Shown: positions 53,506 to 62,876, counted from the stretch's first letter. The stretch is 64,000 nucleotides of DNA from Pseudomonas sp. L5B5 (GCF_020520285.1 NZ_CP084742.1:1674001-1738000); one strand, 5' to 3'. Numbers and translations are program-made. Notes: generated by a model not told the origin, from the letters alone.

Positions 53506-54147
53506 TCATTCGCAGGCCGGCGGGTAGAAATGGCTGGCCGCCAGCGCCGGCACTTCTTCCAGCGCCGTCCACAATTGATCGTCCAGTTCGCCACTGATCA
53601 GCTCATGCTGCTCGTCGCTGAGCCACTCGGGAATATCCCACAGTCGCTCCAGCTGCGGATGGCCCTGCAGATCACCGATCGCCTGCCGCTGGCGTTCCAC
53701 CACCGCCCTGGCCCGGGTCGCGCCCAACGCCTGGAGTGCGTCCAGGGCCAGCTGGTAGCTGCGCTCACCCCAGTTGCAGAAGAACTGCAGGAAACCACCG
53801 TTGTAGCCATCCGCTTCCAGGCGCCACAGGGCGACGATGGCCTGGTCCCGCGCAGCCAGGCGTTCCAGGTCCCAATCCAGGGCCTGCAAGCGCGCCATGG
53901 ACTGCTCGCACACATGCTCCCAGATCCAGTCACCCCCCTCGATCACCAGCCCCTGCTCACCCAGCCCGGGCCAGAGCACCGAGCTGCCCTGGGGCGAGAT
54001 TCGCCAGGCCTGGCGCTGCTGGGCCGAGGCTTCCTGCAAGCGGCCATAACGCCCCAGGGATTGACGCAGCAGCAAGCCATCGGCCCAGCCGAGACAGAGC
54101 TGGTCCGCTTCGAAAGCGACGTGGGTGATGGGATTGGCGTTGGACAA
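53506..54147 (-). CDS. DUF2442-DMP19-like (DUF4375) fusion protein
   Basis: 213 residues. Residues about 8-75 read like DUF2442 (FEADQLCLGWADGLLLRQSLGRYGRL, in parts; then RQAWRISPQGSSVLWPGL). Residues about 85-200 carry the DMP19-like DUF4375 pattern (DGYNGGFLQFFCNWGERSYQ and DALQALGATRARAVV). DMP19 is a protein known from Neisseria as a DNA-mimic that binds a repressor; whether this one mimics DNA is untested. Acidic C-terminus. Confidence 0.75.
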   Translation of the reverse strand: MSNANPITHVAFEADQLCLGWADGLLLRQSLGRYGRLQEASAQQRQAWRISPQGSSVLWPGLGEQGLVIEGGDWIWEHVCEQSMARLQALDWDLERLAARDQAIVALWRLEADGYNGGFLQFFCNWGERSYQLALDALQALGATRARAVVERQRQAIGDLQGHPQLERLWDIPEWLSDEQHELISGELDDQLWTALEEVPALAASHFYPPACE

Positions 54148-54328
54148 GGCAGACCTTCCTGGCAGTGGTTTCGATCAAAGACCGGGGCGTTTACCCGGGA
54201 TGCTTCTACACCGATCCGCCGCACGGTGCCACCCTGCAAATGAGCGCCACCACCGCGGGCTGTCGCTTGCACATGTCCATCGGTTGAATTTTCCGTGGCA
54301 GGGTTCCACTACCAGCAGCAACCAGGCC

Positions 54329-55168
54329 TCAGCCCGCCAGCCGCTTGCCCTTGAGCTCAGCATAGGCCGCCTTGATCGGCTCGAAACCATACTGCTGCTC
54401 CAGGCGCTTGACGATGAAATGCCCGCGGGCCATGTCCTGGTAGAAGTCGGTGAACAGGGTATTGATGGTGGCGCCGGTGAAGGCCCCGATCACCGGCACC
54501 GCCTGGGCCGCGAACTTGCTGGAAATGGTCACGCCGTAGCGCGCCGCGACCTTTTCGATCAGCACCGCCAGCCACTTGCCCACCTGCCCTGGCGAGAGCC
54601 GGCTGACGGCATCGGCGCCCTGCTTGGCGGCGATGGCGGCCAGCTCCTTGGAGAGTTGCTGCATGGCTTGGGTGGTGAAGCTGCGGGTCAGGTAATAACC
54701 AGTTTCGGTGGCATCGTCGGCCTCGCTGTTGCCGCCCATGGCGAACACTTCGATGCACGCCTGCTTGGTGGCAAAGTCCGCCAGGTCGAAGCCTTCGCTG
54801 CGCGCCATATCGGCCACCGAACGCATCATGATGGTGGTGGATACCGGCAGTTCGACGAACAGCGAAGCAAACCCGAAGGCGCCTCCCAGCGCCCCCGAAG
54901 CCGCTGCATAGAGCTTGTGCAAGCGCGGCGAGGCCTGTTTCTTCGGCTGGTTGTCCAGGCTCCACAACGCCGCATCGGCGGAACTGTGCAGCGCGGCCAC
55001 CACCGCGCCGTTGATCTTCTGCGCCACCACCGCCGGCAAAGCCTTGACCGCACTCTCGATGGGCGAACCCAGCAGGCCGGACAGGCGTGCCGTCAGCGAG
55101 GGCGACTCCAGCAGGCCCACGGCACGCTTGAGGTCTGAGTAGTCTTGCGGGTGGTCTTGGATATTCAC
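54329..55168 (-). CDS. EcsC-family protein
   Basis: 279 residues. The EcsC pattern is clear: GALGGAFGFASLFVELPVSTTIMMRSVADMARSEG (in parts) and VPVIGAFTGATINTLFTDFYQDMARGHF. Two weak hydrophobic segments may associate with the membrane. Function unsettled. Confidence 0.85.
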   Translation of the reverse strand: MNIQDHPQDYSDLKRAVGLLESPSLTARLSGLLGSPIESAVKALPAVVAQKINGAVVAALHSSADAALWSLDNQPKKQASPRLHKLYAAASGALGGAFGFASLFVELPVSTTIMMRSVADMARSEGFDLADFATKQACIEVFAMGGNSEADDATETGYYLTRSFTTQAMQQLSKELAAIAAKQGADAVSRLSPGQVGKWLAVLIEKVAARYGVTISSKFAAQAVPVIGAFTGATINTLFTDFYQDMARGHFIVKRLEQQYGFEPIKAAYAELKGKRLAG

Positions 55169-55282
55169 TGGAGCTTCCCTTGGCAGGCGCTGATACGGGC
55201 GAACATAGTGGCAGCATCGACCGGGGAAAATAAACCGCCCGCCGACGCAGATTCGCGTCGGCGGGCGGGATGCGCTGCAGGG

Positions 55283-57844
55283 TCAAGCCTGCAACCAGAC
55301 CCGCACCTGCCGCTCGGGGCCCTCGATGAACTCCAGATGGGCCACCTGGCCCGCTTCCAGAAGATCCTGGCGGGCGCCTTGCAGGCGCTCCAGGAACGCC
55401 GCCTGGTCCACCACTTCGACCCGCGCCACCGGCGCTTTCATCGATTGCCGGGCATCGGACTTGGCCTTGCGGATCGCCGCCAGCGTCGCGCTGACCAGCT
55501 CCAGCCACGGCTCCGCATCCGCCTTCCCCGCACAGCCCTCGGGCCAGGGCGCACGGTGCACCGAACCCGGTTGCCAGCAACGCCAGACTTCTTCGCAGAC
55601 GAAGGGCAGGAATGGCGCAAACAACCGCTGCAGGGCGCTCAAGGCCCGGGCCAGGGCATTGCGTGCCGAGTGCCCTTCTGGCCGGTAGGCACGGCGCTTG
55701 ACCAGCTCGACATAGTCATCGCAGAACCACCAGAAGAAACCCTCGATGCGCATCAGCGCAGCGCTGTAGTCGTGGCCTTCCAGCGCCACTCGCGCCTGGT
55801 CGGTGACGTGTTCCAGGCGTTGCAGCATGGCCTGGTCCAGCGCCTGCGAGACAGGGCCTGCAGGATCGCCGGGCAGGCCGAACACCAGCTTCGACACATT
55901 GAACAGCTTGAGCGCCAGGCGCCGGCCGATCTTCATCTGCTGCTCTTCGAAGGCAGTATCGCTACCGGGTCGCCCGAGGGCCGCCCAGTAGCGCACGCCA
56001 TCGCTGCCGTACTGCTCCAGCAGCGCCAGCGGCGTGACCACGTTGCCCTGGGACTTGGACATCTTCTTGCGGTCCGGATCGAGGATCCAGCCCGACAGCG
56101 CCACATGCCGCCAAGGCAAGGCAGCGTGCTGCAAGTGGCTGCGAACCAGGGTCGAGAATAGCCAGGTGCGAATGATGTCGTGCCCCTGGGGGCGCAGGTC
56201 CATGGGAAAGACCTGCTCGAACAGGCCATCGCCCTCCTCCCAGCCCGCGGCGATCTGCGGGGTCAGGGAACTGGTGGCCCAGGTATCCATGATGTCCTGC
56301 TCACCGATGAAGCCATGGGGCTGGCCCCGCTGCTCCGGTTGATAGCCTGGCGGCGTGTCCAGGGTCGGGTCCACCGGCAATGCGTCCTCGGCGGCGGCGA
56401 TTGGCCGGTCATGGTCCGGCTCGCCTCGAGCATCCAGGGGATACCAGAACGGAATCGGCACGCCGAAGATCCGTTGCCGGCTGATCAGCCAGTCGCCACT
56501 GAGGCCACCCACCCAATGCTCATAGCGGCTGCGCATGAACGGTGGATGCCACTGCAGGGTCTGGCCACGCTCCAGCAATTGCTGGCGCCGGTCGGCATCA
56601 CGCCCGCCATTGCGCAAGTACCACTGGCGAGTGGCGACGATTTCCAGCGGCTGGTCACCCTTCTCGAAGAACTTCACTGCATGGCGGATCGGTCGTGGCT
56701 CACCGAGCAGGCCACCGCACTCATGCAGCAGCGGCAACAACCGCTGGCGTGCCTGGGCCAGGTTGCAGCCGGCAAGCTCGGCATAGGCCTGGCGCCCCGC
56801 GAGATGTGCCAGCCACTCAGGCACCTGCTCCAGCAGGCGACCGTCACGGCCGATGATGGAACGGGTCGGCAGCTGCAATTCGCGCCACCAGAGCACGTCC
56901 GTCAGATCGCCGAAGGTGCAGACCATCGCCAGTCCCGTGCCCTTCTGGGGGTCGGCCAGTGGATGGGCAAGCAGCGGCACCGGTACCTCGAACAGCGGCG
57001 AACGCAGCTGCTGTCCGAACCGCCCCTGGTAACGCGGATCATCCGGATGCGCCACCAGCGCCACACAGGCCGCCAGCAACTCGGGACGGGTGGTGGCGAT
57101 GCTCAGCGCCGGCCCCTCCTGCCCCTGGAACAACAGGTCGTACCAGGCCCCCGGCTGCTCGCGATCTTCCAGCTCGGCCTGGGCCACGGCCGTCTGGAAC
57201 GTCACGTCCCACAGGCACGGCGCCTGCTGGCTGTACAGCTCGCCGCGCTGGAAGTTGCGCAACAGCGCACGCTGGCTGACCCGCTGCGCTCGTTCATCGA
57301 TGGTGGCGTAGGTCAGCCCCCAGTCCACCGACAACCCCAGTTGCACGAACAGGCTGCGAAACGCCTGTTCGTCGATGGCCGTCAGCCGGTGGCACAGTTC
57401 GATGAAGTTGCGCCGGCTGATCGCGACATAGTCGCCACGACGTGCCGGTACCGTGGCCGGCGGCTGGAAGCCTGGCAGGTAGTGCGCCTGCGGATCGCAG
57501 CGCACGCCATAGTAGTTCTCTACCCGGCGTTCGGTGGGCAGGCCGTTGTCGTCCCAACCCATGGGGTAGAACACGGTCTTGCCGCGCATGCGCTGGAAGC
57601 GAGCGATGATATCGGTGTGGGTGTAGCTGAACACATGGCCGACGTGCAGCGAGCCGGAGGCCGTGGGCGGCGGTGTGTCGATGGAATAGACGGCGTCCCG
57701 TGGAGCAGTGCGGTCGAAGGCGTAGGTGCCTTCTTCGAGCCAGCGCCGGGACCAGCGTGTCTCGAGATCGTCAAGCGAGGGGGTGGTGGGGCAAATCGTC
57801 AGGCTTTCACGTTTAACGGTGACATAGCATCCTCCTGTTATCAC
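55283..57844 (-). CDS. valS: Second valyl-tRNA synthetase, actinobacterial type
   Basis: A class I synthetase, about 840-853 residues. It has the HVGH signature (GSLHVGHVFSYTHTD) and the KMSKS loop (DRKKMSKSQGNVVTPL). The segment YSIDTPPPTASGSLHVGHVF, and GWDDNGLPTERRVENYYGV, are those of the compact ValRS of actinobacteria, not the usual gamma-proteobacterial ValS; so it was probably acquired. Editing-type residues are present but shortened. The start is unclear. A perfect AGGAGG (57831-57836) points to ATG 57825 or 57830, which are out of frame. In-frame options are GTG 57844, before that site, or rare starts such as ATT 57796. A one-base change would join ATG 57825 to this frame. A duplicate ValRS can protect against a valine-mimic (inference). 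Confidence 0.85.
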   Translation of the reverse strand: MITGGCYVTVKRESLTICPTTPSLDDLETRWSRRWLEEGTYAFDRTAPRDAVYSIDTPPPTASGSLHVGHVFSYTHTDIIARFQRMRGKTVFYPMGWDDNGLPTERRVENYYGVRCDPQAHYLPGFQPPATVPARRGDYVAISRRNFIELCHRLTAIDEQAFRSLFVQLGLSVDWGLTYATIDERAQRVSQRALLRNFQRGELYSQQAPCLWDVTFQTAVAQAELEDREQPGAWYDLLFQGQEGPALSIATTRPELLAACVALVAHPDDPRYQGRFGQQLRSPLFEVPVPLLAHPLADPQKGTGLAMVCTFGDLTDVLWWRELQLPTRSIIGRDGRLLEQVPEWLAHLAGRQAYAELAGCNLAQARQRLLPLLHECGGLLGEPRPIRHAVKFFEKGDQPLEIVATRQWYLRNGGRDADRRQQLLERGQTLQWHPPFMRSRYEHWVGGLSGDWLISRQRIFGVPIPFWYPLDARGEPDHDRPIAAAEDALPVDPTLDTPPGYQPEQRGQPHGFIGEQDIMDTWATSSLTPQIAAGWEEGDGLFEQVFPMDLRPQGHDIIRTWLFSTLVRSHLQHAALPWRHVALSGWILDPDRKKMSKSQGNVVTPLALLEQYGSDGVRYWAALGRPGSDTAFEEQQMKIGRRLALKLFNVSKLVFGLPGDPAGPVSQALDQAMLQRLEHVTDQARVALEGHDYSAALMRIEGFFWWFCDDYVELVKRRAYRPEGHSARNALARALSALQRLFAPFLPFVCEEVWRCWQPGSVHRAPWPEGCAGKADAEPWLELVSATLAAIRKAKSDARQSMKAPVARVEVVDQAAFLERLQGARQDLLEAGQVAHLEFIEGPERQVRVWLQA
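57799..57825 (-). CDS. Nine-codon leader ORF before valS
   Basis: ATG 57825 lies 5 bp after a perfect AGGAGG and encodes MSPLNVKA, then a stop within the start of the valyl-tRNA synthetase frame. It includes one Val codon. It may be a leader peptide, or the true start of valS displaced by a one-base deletion. Confidence 0.4.
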   Translation of the reverse strand: MSPLNVKA

Positions 57845-57916
57845 CAGATGGCGCTGCAGTAGTGCGCGCCGCAAGGCAGATTTATAGAGCAACGCCAAGG
57901 ATTAGTAAATTGCCCC

Positions 57917-58243
57917 TCAGCGCCATGTCACCAGCGAAGCCTGTTGCGGATACTGGTCGCCCAGCCGCTGCAGGCACTTGGCAAGCAGTCGCGCATCATC
58001 GGGCAAACGCTGGCACAACCCCGGCCAGCCATGGATGTCCAGTTGCCGTGGCATTTCCACCAGCCCGGTGATCGCGTCCCAGAACGCATCCCAGTTGCAC
58101 CCGTACCACGCGGGAAACCCCAGGGCGTCGCGCAGCAGGATCTGCAGTTCAGCCGAACTGCCCACCGCGCTCAAGTCGATATCCAACCGCTGCAAATCGA
58201 TCACCTCCACGCTGCCCTCACCTTCAAGTGCCACGTCGATCAC
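57917..58243 (-). CDS. Barstar-family protein
   Basis: 108 residues from a GTG at 58243 overlapping the upstream stop as GTGA. The family core is VIDLQRLDIDLSAVGSSAEL..., then FPAWYGCNWDAFWDAITGL, with the conserved N-W-D-x-x-W-D. Barstar inhibits the RNase barnase; relatives act as immunity proteins. No barnase gene is present here. Confidence 0.88.
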   Translation of the reverse strand: MIDVALEGEGSVEVIDLQRLDIDLSAVGSSAELQILLRDALGFPAWYGCNWDAFWDAITGLVEMPRQLDIHGWPGLCQRLPDDARLLAKCLQRLGDQYPQQASLVTWR

Positions 58244-59094
58244 TGGCGGACGTACTGCACCTGCTTGCCATCGAAGACGTAGCTGACGTCATCGGCGTCG
58301 CCCAGCTTGCGGGTCTGGGTGTCGCCCGCGGAGGTGGTGCCGCTGAACTTGACCAGCAAGCGCGGCATGGGGCCCTGGGCCGCCACGAAGTTCAGCTCGC
58401 CCTGGTTGGCGATGCAGGGAATCACCGTGCCGTCGTCGCAGGCCGCCGCGTTGTCCTCACCGGTCAATACCTGCCCCAGGTAGCTCCAGACCCAGCCGTC
58501 CTCCTCCGGGGTCTTGTCCGGGTTGAACACGAACATGGCATAAGCACTGATGCCGTAGCCGCTGTCGAAGGTGGCCGTGGGCACCGCCAGGACCAGGCGG
58601 CCATCGTTGGTGCGGTACTCCAGGGCCTCGCGGGTGGTGTCCACTTCCTCGGGCTGCTCGCGGGCGCCGAAGTAGCCGATCTTGCGCTCGATACTGCGGA
58701 TATCGTAAGGCTGCTTCTGACCCGGGCGAGCCAGTTCGAAGGTCGCGTCCGCCAGCCGCACCTGGACCTCCGGAGCGATGAAGTCCTCGCCCGCACGGGC
58801 TGCCCGGTCGCGGGTGAACCAGGAGAAGGTCGCGTAGTAGTGCTTGCCGCCCAGGTCGATCTCGCGGCCATACCAGAAGTTCGAGACGACGCCATCTTCC
58901 AGCTCGAAGGTTTCGGCCTGGTCATCGATCTGGACGTTGTTGATCAGCGCCAGCACCGCACCCGGTGGCACCAGCGGATCCTTGGCGTAGCCAAGCGCTG
59001 GCACCCCGAAGGTTGCGGTGGTCAGCACCAGGGCGGCCAGCGCCCGACCCAGGCGGCCGGTCTTGTGCGAACCGGCCTCGAACATGTTTTTCAT
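58240..59094 (-). CDS. Exported protein of unknown function, coupled to barstar
   Basis: 284 residues from the ATG at 59094. A long N-terminal hydrophobic stretch (ALAALVLTTATFGVPALGYA) resembles a signal peptide. The mature protein is beta-rich and acidic (FWYGREIDLGGKHYYATFSWFTRD, YGISAYAMFVFNPDK). No family recognised. The stop overlaps the barstar start, so the two are made together. Confidence 0.7.
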   Translation of the reverse strand: MKNMFEAGSHKTGRLGRALAALVLTTATFGVPALGYAKDPLVPPGAVLALINNVQIDDQAETFELEDGVVSNFWYGREIDLGGKHYYATFSWFTRDRAARAGEDFIAPEVQVRLADATFELARPGQKQPYDIRSIERKIGYFGAREQPEEVDTTREALEYRTNDGRLVLAVPTATFDSGYGISAYAMFVFNPDKTPEEDGWVWSYLGQVLTGEDNAAACDDGTVIPCIANQGELNFVAAQGPMPRLLVKFSGTTSAGDTQTRKLGDADDVSYVFDGKQVQYVRQ

Positions 59095-59257
59095 CCCGTG
59101 AACATCCCTGTAGAGCCGCTGAAAGAACCCGAGGCCTGCCCGGCAAGGCGGCCTGTGGTATGGCGGGCGAATCATATAAGCAGGTTTTCGCCGACCACAA
59201 GATACTGGCACATGGCAATTGTGATGATGCGCACAGACTCGACCACCGCCACGGGCC

Positions 59258-60040
59258 TCAGCCTGCCAGGAACCCGCAGACCCGCTCCAGTACCGCCTCG
59301 GGATACTCGCGATGGGGCACATGGCCGCACTCGGCGAACACCTGCACCTGGGCCGTGGTAGCAGCCCGCGCGGCCAGGCGCTCGGGATGCAGCAACGAGC
59401 CGTACTCGTCGCGGTCGCCATGCAGCACCAGCAGCGCACAGCGCACCCGAGCCAGTGGCATATCCAGGTTCCACTGGCCGAAGGCTTCGTTCAGCCAGGT
59501 GTCGGTCCAGGCCTGCAGGACCCAGGCCGCCTTGTCCCCATGGTATTTGTGCAAGCGCTGCAACTGCCCCGGCTCGGCGAACTGGCGTTGCGCCTGGCGA
59601 ATGCCGTCCAGGGTCCGCTGTTCGACAAAGGCCTGGGCCGACTCGGTGACCAGCCCCAGGCAACGCTGTCCATGGGCCGCAGCGCAACCCACGGCCATGC
59701 CGCCACCGACGCTGTGGCCAAACACCACGAACCGCTCGACGCCCAGGTACTGGCACACGGCCTGGAAATCGCCCCGCGCCTCGTCCTCGACGAAACTCGC
59801 CGCAGGCAACCCGCTGCGGGCCGCCGAACGACCGAAGCCCAAACGGTCATAAGCGATCACCCGGCGCCCGCTGGCCCGGGCCAGGCGCTCGGGAAAATCG
59901 CGCCACAACGCCACGCAGCCCAGGGAGTCATGCAGCAGGACAATCGGCGGGGCCTGCTCCTCGGTGCAGCTCCAGCATTGGGCGAACAGTTGCCCGCCTG
60001 GTGTATCGATCCAGTATTGCCGGGTACGAACGGGTGGCAT
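59258..60040 (-). CDS. Alpha/beta hydrolase
   Basis: 260 residues. Oxyanion loop PIVLLHDSLG, nucleophile FGHSVGGGMAVG, Asp in LHGDRDEY, His in ECGHVPHREYP. A cytoplasmic serine hydrolase of the epoxide-hydrolase/esterase superfamily, substrate unknown. About 65 bp after the thioesterase gene on the same strand, perhaps one operon. Confidence 0.88.
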   Translation of the reverse strand: MPPVRTRQYWIDTPGGQLFAQCWSCTEEQAPPIVLLHDSLGCVALWRDFPERLARASGRRVIAYDRLGFGRSAARSGLPAASFVEDEARGDFQAVCQYLGVERFVVFGHSVGGGMAVGCAAAHGQRCLGLVTESAQAFVEQRTLDGIRQAQRQFAEPGQLQRLHKYHGDKAAWVLQAWTDTWLNEAFGQWNLDMPLARVRCALLVLHGDRDEYGSLLHPERLAARAATTAQVQVFAECGHVPHREYPEAVLERVCGFLAG

Positions 60041-60104
60041 GGCCAGGCTCCGTGCTCATGACTGCTTGCGCAGCCGGTCAAGGGGATCGCATCTTGCCCC
60101 AGGC

Positions 60105-60488
60105 TCACTGGCCGAGGCGATAGGCCGAAGCACTGAACAGGGCGATGCGGTTGCCCAGATTGTCGGTGACCAGCACCTGGTAATGGGCGATGTTGCGCCC
60201 GCCGCCCATCCAGGTGGCGGTAGCGGTCAGCTCATCGCCCCGGGCCCTGGCTATGTAGCGGATCTCGGCCTGCAGGCCGATGTACAGCGCCTGCCCGGCA
60301 TTGCACGCGGCAGCGAAGGCGATGTCGGCCAGGGAAAAGATCAGCCCGCCATGCACGCCCCCCAGGGCGTTGTGATGTTCAGCGCCCAGCCGCAGCCGGC
60401 ACGCGGCCTGCTCGAAACTGGCGGACAGATGTTCGACGCCCAGCAGATCGGCAAAACGATCCACTGTCCTGCTAGGGGTTGCCTGCAT
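60105..60488 (-). CDS. PaaI-family thioesterase
   Basis: 127 residues from the ATG at 60488 (AGGAGCAGGAC upstream). Hotdog fold with ALGGVHGGLIFSLADIAFAAACN, the N/HGG-x12-D active-site region, and AEIRYIARARGDELTATA. Likely an acyl-CoA thioesterase. Its gene is divergent from the GlxA-type regulator. Confidence 0.88.
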   Translation of the reverse strand: MQATPSRTVDRFADLLGVEHLSASFEQAACRLRLGAEHHNALGGVHGGLIFSLADIAFAAACNAGQALYIGLQAEIRYIARARGDELTATATWMGGGRNIAHYQVLVTDNLGNRIALFSASAYRLGQ

Positions 60489-60600
60489 GTCCTGCTCCTG
60501 GATACCGTTGCCTTCGATGCCGGCCATCCTAGCCTTGCGCTCCATTGCATGCGATGTTCTAAAGGGCTGAACGATAGTCCGATCAGGCCAAGGAGGATGC

Positions 60601-61569
60601 ATGGACGAGGTGGGGATTCTGGCCTACGACGGCTGTTGGGGCCTGGGGCTGTTCTCGGCGACGGATTTCTTTCGCATCGTTTCACTGCTGGAACGACACC
60701 TTGGGGTCGCCCAGGGCTATCGGGTCAGGGTGCTGTCGAGCGATGGCGCGCCGATCACCCTCGCCAGTGGCCACGTCATTCACCCGGACGGCGCGCTGGA
60801 CGATGCCGGCGCTTGCGGGCTGATCGTGATTCCCCCGCTCGAAGGCCCACGCCTGAGCGCAGGTTTTCATCCCGACGCTCGAGCCCTGGCGTGGCTCGCC
60901 CGTCAGCGGGAGCGCGGGGCGCGGATTCTGAGCATGACCACAGGCGCCTGCTACGTGGCGGCGGCCGGGCTCGGCCAAGGGCTGCTGCTGGCAACCCATT
61001 GGGCCTTTGTCCGGCAATTGAAGAGGGATTATCCCAACTGCGAATTCATCGCCCACCCGTCCTTCATGCAGGCACACGGCATCTGGAGCAGCGGGTCGCT
61101 GGGGGGTGGCTTCGATGCCCTGCTGGAGATCCTGGCCCAGGACCGTGGCGACCGCTTCGCCCAGCTCTGCGCCACCCACTTGCTGGTCGCGGCACCCGAG
61201 CGCCTGAGCCCGATCCTGCCGGGGCATCGCAATCACCGCGATCCGGCGATCTTCAAGGTGCAGGACTGGATCGAAAGCCACCACGGCCAGGCGATCACCC
61301 TCGCCGACATGGCTCGCGAGGCCCGCCTGAGCGAACGCACCCTCAAGCGCCGCTTCCAGCTGGCGACCCGCTTGCCGCCCAATCTCTACCTGCAGCGCGT
61401 GCGGGTCGACAAGGCCAAGAAACTGCTGCTGGCCAGCGACCTGTCGGTCAAGGCCATCGCTTACGAGGTGGGCTACGAGAACGTCAGTTACTTCGTGCGG
61501 CTGTTCAAGGCCCAGGTCGGCCAGACCCCGGCCCTGTGGCGCAGCGGCGCCAACCTCGCGGCGCCTTGA
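60601..61569 (+). CDS. GlxA-type DJ-1/AraC regulator
   Basis: 322 residues. N-terminal DJ-1/PfpI domain (about 1-180) with the nucleophile-elbow-like MTTGACYVAAAG. C-terminal AraC domain with two helix-turn-helix parts (ITLADMAREARLSERTLKRRF, and LSVKAIAYEVGYENVSYFVRLF). The family often controls amino acid or glycine-betaine catabolism. It is divergent from the thioesterase gene with 112 bp between starts. Confidence 0.9.
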   Translation: MDEVGILAYDGCWGLGLFSATDFFRIVSLLERHLGVAQGYRVRVLSSDGAPITLASGHVIHPDGALDDAGACGLIVIPPLEGPRLSAGFHPDARALAWLARQRERGARILSMTTGACYVAAAGLGQGLLLATHWAFVRQLKRDYPNCEFIAHPSFMQAHGIWSSGSLGGGFDALLEILAQDRGDRFAQLCATHLLVAAPERLSPILPGHRNHRDPAIFKVQDWIESHHGQAITLADMAREARLSERTLKRRFQLATRLPPNLYLQRVRVDKAKKLLLASDLSVKAIAYEVGYENVSYFVRLFKAQVGQTPALWRSGANLAAP

Positions 61570-61597
61570 ACCCGGCAGGCCAGGGCGAATCGTACGC

Positions 61598-62797
61598 TCA
61601 GTGTCCTGCGTCTTTGGCAGGCCCGACGGCCCGGCCCGATCCGGCAGCCCCCAGCCAAACCAGCAGGATCAGCCCCAGCAGTGCCAGCCCCGCCCCGGTC
61701 AGGCCCATGCGGGCAATGCCCAGCGAGCCCAGGGTCACCCCACCCGACCACGCGCCCAGGGCGATCCCCAGGTTGAACCCGGCGATGTTGAGCCCCGCCG
61801 CCACGCCGTGGGCATGGGGCGCATGTCGCTCGGCAACGCCAATCAGCCGGGCCTGCAACGCAGGCACCGCGGCATAGGTGAACAGCCCTAGCAAAGCCAC
61901 CACCACGGCCATGGCCAGGGCCGAATGCACCAGCCCCCACAAGCCCAGCCCACAGCCGGCAATACCGGCAAGCACGATGGCACTGGCCCGGTCGGCGCCC
62001 AGGCGATCGGTCAGGCGTCCACCCAGCAGGTTGCCGACCGCGGCGAGCACGCCATAACCCAGCATGAAGAGGCCAACCGTGGCGATGCTGACCTGGGTCA
62101 CGCCGGTCAACAGCGGCGCAATGTAGGTATAGGCGCTGAACGAACCGGCATAACCCAGCACGGTCACCAGGGCAGCCACCAGCAAGGCGGGATGCAACAG
62201 TGACTTGAGTGCCGAGGCCGCCGAATCCCGACCCGCCGCCCCCGAAGCCCTGGCCGGTTCATCCATGCCAAACAGCAGCCCGAGGAAGCCCAATGCACCG
62301 AACCCGGCAATCGCCCCCAGCACCGGTCGCCAAGCGCCCAGGCCACCGAGGTAGGTGCTGATGGGCACACCAATGGCCATGGCCAGGGTGAAGCCTGCGA
62401 ACACCCCGGCCACTGCGCGGCCGGCCTGCTTCGGCCCGGCCAGGTGGGCTGCGGTACTGGACGCCACGGCCAGGAACAGGCCATGGCCCATGCCGGCGAT
62501 AAACCGGGCCGCCAGCAGCGACCACAGGCTGCTGGCGAATGCGGCACCCAGGCTGCCGGCGCAGAACACCAGCACGGTGCCCAGCATCACCCGCCGGCGC
62601 GGCCAGCTTGCCGTCAGGGCCGTGAGGATCGGCGCCGCGCAGGTCGCGCCCAGGGCATACAGGGTGATTGCGCCGCCAGCCTGCTCGACCTGCAGGCCCA
62701 GGTCCCGGGCCATGACCTCGGTGAGACCGATGGGGACGAATTCGGCAAGCCCCAGGGCGAAGGCACTGAGGCTGAAGATGTAGACGATGAAGGGCAT
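61598..62797 (-). CDS. MFS transporter, AraJ/YdhP-like
   Basis: 399 residues, 12 membrane segments. The start MPFIVYIFSLSAFALGLAEF and the motif AARFIAGMGHGLFLAVASS are those of the AraJ/YdhP drug or sugar exporter group. The LysR gene to its right is divergent, with 244 bp of AT-rich promoter between, so it is the likely regulator. Confidence 0.88.
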   Translation of the reverse strand: MPFIVYIFSLSAFALGLAEFVPIGLTEVMARDLGLQVEQAGGAITLYALGATCAAPILTALTASWPRRRVMLGTVLVFCAGSLGAAFASSLWSLLAARFIAGMGHGLFLAVASSTAAHLAGPKQAGRAVAGVFAGFTLAMAIGVPISTYLGGLGAWRPVLGAIAGFGALGFLGLLFGMDEPARASGAAGRDSAASALKSLLHPALLVAALVTVLGYAGSFSAYTYIAPLLTGVTQVSIATVGLFMLGYGVLAAVGNLLGGRLTDRLGADRASAIVLAGIAGCGLGLWGLVHSALAMAVVVALLGLFTYAAVPALQARLIGVAERHAPHAHGVAAGLNIAGFNLGIALGAWSGGVTLGSLGIARMGLTGAGLALLGLILLVWLGAAGSGRAVGPAKDAGH

Positions 62798-62876
62798 GAG
62801 CGCACTCTCTGAACAGTGGAAAAACCGGCCCGTGGCCAGGAATGCGCGCAAGCGTAGGGAGGCACGATCGATACGA

